NCBI GenBank assembly: GCA_903853785.1
Contig: CAINUM010000067.1
Location: 1-6,264 of the forward strand
Reading direction: 5' to 3'
DNA length: 6,264 nt
From: Candidatus Magasanikiibacteriota bacterium
GTDB taxonomy: Bacteria; Patescibacteriota; Patescibacteriia; Magasanikbacterales; GWA2-37-8
The translations under genes and the position numbers were made by a program. Within the stretch, counting starts at the first letter, position 1, and the number at the start of each line of letters is the position of its first letter. This document shows positions 6,171-6,264 of this stretch, piece after piece. The notes beneath the pieces are model-generated. The model did no database searches and had not been told where the DNA came from. It saw only the letters and a list, made by a program, of their open reading frames with translations.

Positions 6171-6264
6171 ATGAAAAAAATATTTTTAAAAAAAATTAAT
6201 GAAGCTGGAAACATCCTTTTGTTTGTGATGGTTTTTGGATCAATCAGTTTTTCTTTAATAGTAA
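6171..6264 (+). CDS. PilX/GspK-like prepilin, 5' end only
   Basis: The first 31 codons are visible before the right edge. They read MKKIFLKKINEAGNILLFVM and then a hydrophobic run VFGSISFSLIV. A short basic leader, a small residue plus Gly (AG|N at 13-14) and a hydrophobic helix fit a prepilin signal. Position +5 is Phe18 instead of Glu, as expected of PilX/GspK-type tip proteins, which often lack Glu5. It starts 17 nt after the GspJ-like stop, with no ribosome binding site. An in-frame TAA at 6147-6149 with no ATG in between makes 6171 the only ATG start. An ordinary N-terminal membrane anchor is the alternative. Confidence 0.65.
   Translation, partial: MKKIFLKKINEAGNILLFVMVFGSISFSLIV

Overview
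The window looks like an AT-rich chromosomal segment from a Candidate Phyla Radiation (Patescibacteria, probably Parcubacteria-like) bacterium. The reasons are the gene order ftsK, a helix-turn-helix membrane protein, then recA, and the style of the large multi-domain prepilin. No gene has a clear Shine-Dalgarno sequence. All three stop codons (TAA, TAG, TGA) end genes here, so the standard bacterial code fits. The lineage is inferred from gene content and not proven; the window has no rRNA or tRNA gene.

Left half, minus strand (1-3699): transcription starts near 3700-3720 and runs leftward through three closely spaced genes. First is ftsK, a complete DNA translocase with membrane segments, an acidic linker, a RecA-like motor and a gamma-type winged helix. 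Next is a RodZ-like protein with a cytoplasmic HTH domain, one membrane segment and an extracellular Ig-like domain. Last is recA, which runs off the left edge. Gaps are about 18-25 nt, so this is probably one operon for chromosome maintenance and cell-envelope organisation. The recA frame is broken by one in-frame TAG at 126-128, exactly where RecA proteins carry a conserved Lys. The next 41 codons still read as excellent RecA. This is either a very recent nonsense mutation or a base error in the assembly.

Right half, plus strand (3755-6264): three prepilin-like genes run rightward. The first is a 596-residue PilV/GspI-like prepilin carrying about 440 residues of beta-rich modules. The second is a GspJ/PulJ-like prepilin whose ATG overlaps the upstream TGA. 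The third is the first 31 codons of a PilX/GspK-like protein. The order and the missing Glu5 in the third recall the I-J-K tip-complex genes of type II secretion and type IV pilus systems.

The two operons are divergent and share a 55-bp spacer (3700-3754). It holds a perfect extended -10 box (TGnTATAAT) on each strand, with an uninterrupted T9 tract between them. The plus-strand box sits so close to the ATG that the pilin mRNA is predicted to be leaderless. There is no other non-coding stretch over about 30 bases, and no mobile element, CRISPR array or RNA gene was seen.
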